In this document: positions 60,928 through 64,000 of the stretch, in pieces
Position numbering within the stretch: the stretch's first letter is position 1
Layout of the letters: each line of letters opens with the position of its first letter
From: Zopfochytrium polystomum
Taxonomy: Eukaryota > Chytridiomycota > Chytridiomycetes > Chytridiales > Chytridiaceae
Assembly (NCBI GenBank): GCA_025765615.1
Contig: JAIVFJ010000029.1
Span: 310,001-374,000 of the forward strand
DNA length: 64,000 nucleotides
Direction: 5' to 3'
Notes under the pieces: model-generated
What the model was told of the DNA's origin: nothing
What the model saw: only the letters and a program-made list of their open reading frames with translations
Database searches by the model: none
Translations under genes and position numbers: made by a program

Positions 60928-63900
60928 GCGTGTGTTACGCCGGTGTGGACGAGTTTTTGAGCGTGGCGCGTTCCCATACAATTTTTTTTTTTTTTTTTTT
61001 TCCGTGTTGGGGTAGGTTGGAGGAACAAGCACATGAGCAAACCAGCCCTGAAAAGCAAAAAGTCACCTTTGCATTGACCGCCGCAATCCTGTTCTTCAAA
61101 CTCTCGGGATCGGTTCCGGCCCCTCCTGACGCTGCAACCATTGCGGCAACCTGCTCTGCCGCAGCTGTCGCGACGGCCTTCATCGACTTCTCCTTGGACT
61201 TGGCTGTCTTCGCCGACGCTTCCGCAGCCGCTGCTCCGGGCTTGCGCACAATAACCTTTTTAAACGTCTCATCGTCTGACGTGTACGCATCCTCCTCCTC
61301 GTCCGCATAGTCTGTTCCGTGCGACTTTTTCTGAATGTGCTTGACCATGTCGCGGTCCTTGTCCAGCCGGTCCAAGCCCTTGCCACCGAACCCAGACGAC
61401 GAGTAGTTGGCCTTGCCCTCCTTCACCTTTTGGATGAAAGCCTCGGCCAGCTCGTTCAGGCTCTCGGGCACCTCGGCGTTCGACATCTTGAGCGCCCGCA
61501 CAATGTCCACCGCGTACTTGTCCTGGTCTGGCGTGATGAACGTGTACGCCGTGCCCTTGTTCCCTGCCCGACCCGTCCGCCCGCACCGGTGCACGTAGTC
61601 CTCCATGTGGTTTGGGCACTCGTAGTTGATCACCACTTTCAGGTTCTTCACGTCCAGCCCGCGCGCTGCCACCGACGTGGCAATCACAATGTTGATATCG
61701 CCGCTCTTGAAGTCTGAGATCGTCGAGTCGCGGTCCGCCTGGTCCTTGCCGCCGTGAACAGATTGGCACAGGTACGACCGGTTGAGCAGGTCGCGCAGCA
61801 GGTTGTCCGCCGCCTCGTGCGTGTCGACAAAGATCAGAACTTTGGTGTCAGGGTCCTGCGTCATACAAAGCCCAAGGATCTCGAGCAGGCGCAGGAATTT
61901 GGTCTCGTCGCGCACTTCCACTATCTGGTGCACGTCGGCGCACACCGTGCTCCGTCCTCCGACTGTAATTTCCAGCGGCTGCTTGAGGATCTTGCGCGCC
62001 AGCGCTTCCATCTTGCGAGGGAACGTTGCCGAAAAGAGAATCGTCTGGCGGCTGGGCCGGATGTTATTGACCATCTTCATGACCTGCGGCTCAAATCCCA
62101 TGTCAAACATTCTGTCGGCTTCGTCCAGAACCAAATATGTGACCCGCTTCAGGTTTGTCACTCGGCCGCTGTTGGCACATAGCAGGTCAATCATACGCCC
62201 TGGTGTGCAAATGATGATTTCCGCTCCTCGCTTCAGCTCGGCAATCTGATCCTTGATTGGCGATCCACCATATGCGCAAACTGCGCGAATGTTTAAAACT
62301 TTCATGAAAGGCTTGCACTCTCGGTGGATTTGCACAGCGAGCTCGTGCGTCGGAGTCATGATCAATGCGATGGGCCCCTCCATAATCTCAAGAGGTCGCT
62401 GGTCTTTGATGTGGCGGAACATTGGAAGCAAGAACGCAATTGTCTGATGATGGACAAAGAGAGCAATCGAAAGAGGGTTAGGGTAAGAGAGCAATCGAAA
62501 GAGGCAAAGTGGTCAGTCTGAGGAGCGGAGCGAAAGCAAACCACAGTGTAAGGAGGGGAGGAGGGGATGAAACAAAGCGGAGAAGGACACTGGAAGTAGC
62601 GCTTACTTTTCCGCTGCCAGTCTTGGCAATGCCAATGACGTCTCTGCCGCTCATGACGGCTGGAATGGCTTGGCTTTGAATCGCGGTAGGCTTCGCATAC
62701 TTTAGAGTCTTGGTGATAACATCAGCCACTCCAGGCGGCAACCCCATCTGCGCCCACTTCTCAATCGGCTTTGGGCAGTTCACGCCGCGAATTTTGATTC
62801 CGCCCAGGTCGGCGCGTCTGATTTCCACTTCGGCGTCAGTAAGCTGCGCAAGTTCAGGCGGCTCGATATAGAAGTTCTTTCGGAAGGGCTCATAGTTCAT
62901 GACAGAGTGGTCGACGGAGGCCAAGTCTTTCCGCTTTGCTGCGAGTTTCTTTGCCGCGCCACCTAGAATATCCTCATCGCTGTCATCTCCTTCGTCGTCT
63001 GATCCGCGCACCCTCGCGTCGCCAACAACTTCCTCCGCTTCAGTCAATCCCTTGTCAACGACCGCTGCTGCGCTTGTCATGGTCAGCTGTCCAGACTCAG
63101 CGAATTTCTTGTCCTCCTCCCTGAGCTTGTCCACTTCGGTCTTGACATCTATCATGTATGCCTCCAACGCGTCTTGCTCTTCGACACCTTCCATCCTGTC
63201 TGCGGAGTGAATATTGTCAGCAGCAGCACCCTCCATCGGAATGTTTCGAAGACGCTTTCGGCGCTGCGCCAGCAGAGCCTCTATTGAATCCTCGGTGTCG
63301 TCCTCCTGGAATGCAAACCCTGTTTTCGCCTTCATGAAAATCCCAAACGACGATGCAAAGGGGTTTTGCTTCGCCTTGACTGCGACAACTCGAGGCAGTG
63401 GCTTTCGCTTTGGCGCTTCCCTCTTGACCGATCCGTCAAGGAAAGAAGCAAAGTCGGCCGATAATGCAGAGCTCGAAACCCTCGGTGGAAGATCAATCGA
63501 AGGTGTTTCTGGGGGGAAGCTTTTGAGAGGCGCCGTACAAACATCCAAAGGATCGACAACTCACCTGTTTTCAGGAAAGGTGCGCTTTCCTGGTCATCAT
63601 CATCATCGTCATCCTCAAGACTCCATGCTTTTCGTTTGGGTGTCTCAACAGTAGCATCGGGTTCTTCCGCTTTGACGCTGGTAGTACTAGTTTGATTGTC
63701 GGTCAGGGTCGCTTCAGCGTCATCATTCAAACTAGCACCTTGCTCCTTCGCCAGGCGCTCTCGTCTCCAACGTTCCACCCGCTGCATGCGTTGGCAGGTT
63801 TTCTCTTCCACAAACAGCGAGTCCATCACAGATGCAACAACTGCCTGAACCCTGCTGCTGCCGCCGCTGTGATCTTTCTCGCAGCTGGCACGGCGATCGC

Positions 63901-64000
63901 GATCGTCGCGCTCCTCCCACTCGCGCTTGCTGCCACTTCTGCGGTGCGAGTCCCGATCGGCGGTCGCGGTTACGCGGTCGGGCCTGGGTCTGGATACGTC
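60291..64000 (-). CDS. PRP5: DEAD-box RNA helicase Prp5/DDX46, 5' end outside the window
   Basis: ATPase that remodels U2 snRNP for branch-site recognition in spliceosome assembly. Exons 63565 to beyond 64000, 62607-63508, 61068-62443, 60572-60844 and 60291-60431; all phases agree. The N-terminus at the edge is RD/RS-rich ([19 protein letters not shown]). Then come acidic linkers ([14 protein letters not shown]), the Prp5 signature [18 protein letters not shown], the Q motif ([10 protein letters not shown]), motif I AKTGSGKT split by the intron 62444-62606, [36 protein letters not shown] and [10 protein letters not shown]. The C-terminus has the DDX46-specific [18 protein letters not shown] and [19 protein letters not shown]. 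The intron 60845-61067 contains a (GT)n tract and a T run. No lesions. Confidence 0.93.
60861..60945 (+). repeat. (GT)n microsatellite in a Prp5 intron
   Basis: About 70 bp of nearly pure GT, reading CA in the transcript, followed 40 bp later by a T19-20 run (60980-61001). Both are inside the intron 60845-61067. Confidence 0.85.

Overview
The window is nuclear DNA from a fungus, most likely a zoosporic chytrid (Chytridiomycota). Genes carry short GT-AG introns of about 40-300 bp with CTAAC/CTGAC-like branch sites. Core proteins are fungal: a Pho87/90/91-type phosphate transporter, exomer subunit Chs5, proteasome beta-1, DEAD-box helicase Prp5. Five loci encode tryptophan-rich 'LQWWKDSGL' repeat proteins, which from memory I associate with expanded chytrid families. 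No species is named because none can be proved from the sequence.

Layout. 1-6.5 kb: the 3' part of a phosphate transporter, an MFS transporter, and an aldo/keto reductase whose 3' end runs into a decayed second MFS copy. 6.7-7.8 kb: a WWKDSG-repeat protein followed by a copia RNase H scrap. 7.8-13.5 kb: four tandem paralogues of a small two-RRM protein (three intact, one broken), with a shared 3' sequence element. 13.6-18.4 kb: gene debris, namely an AZUL zinc finger plus UBA-like piece, the Sua5 C-terminal domain without its YrdC domain, and a FAN1-like fragment. 18.5-20.6 kb: a copia element with both LTRs but no integrase or reverse transcriptase. 20.6-24.0 kb: a COA6-like gene and an intact WWKDSG gene. 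24.1-27.2 kb: a Tc1/mariner-type transposon with 202-bp near-identical inverted repeats carrying a transposase and a convergent second gene. 27.8-39.7 kb: three seven-helix (GPCR-like) genes and a relic of a fourth, interrupted by monooxygenase and WWKDSG debris. 40.7-44.2 kb: a PIF/Harbinger transposon with TTA target-site duplication, HARBI1-type transposase and Myb/SANT-like partner. 44.4-47.1 kb: fragments of an oxidoreductase, a WWKDSG gene and two ADP-ribosyltransferase-like genes. 47.4-53.4 kb: housekeeping block (Chs5, F-box/LRR protein, RS-domain protein, proteasome beta-1). 53.6-57.2 kb: a dispersed repeat made of paired tRNA-like cassettes. 55.8-58.4 kb: a 2H-phosphoesterase-like membrane protein and a ricin-B lectin fragment. 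60.3-64 kb: Prp5, running off the right edge.

The region alternates conserved single-copy genes with islands of tandem duplication and transposons. Both complete DNA transposons have a two-gene design with convergent orientation. The seven-helix genes share identical intron phases (1, 2, 2) at equivalent points although the first is very divergent from the other two, so they look like one old receptor-like family.

Caution on broken frames. The essential proteasome beta-1 gene needs two single-base corrections, one in a C8 run, to read through. Isolated 1-nt frameshifts elsewhere may therefore be assembly errors, not pseudogenes. Loci called pseudogene here have missing domains, multiple lesions or chimeric junctions, unless the entry says otherwise.
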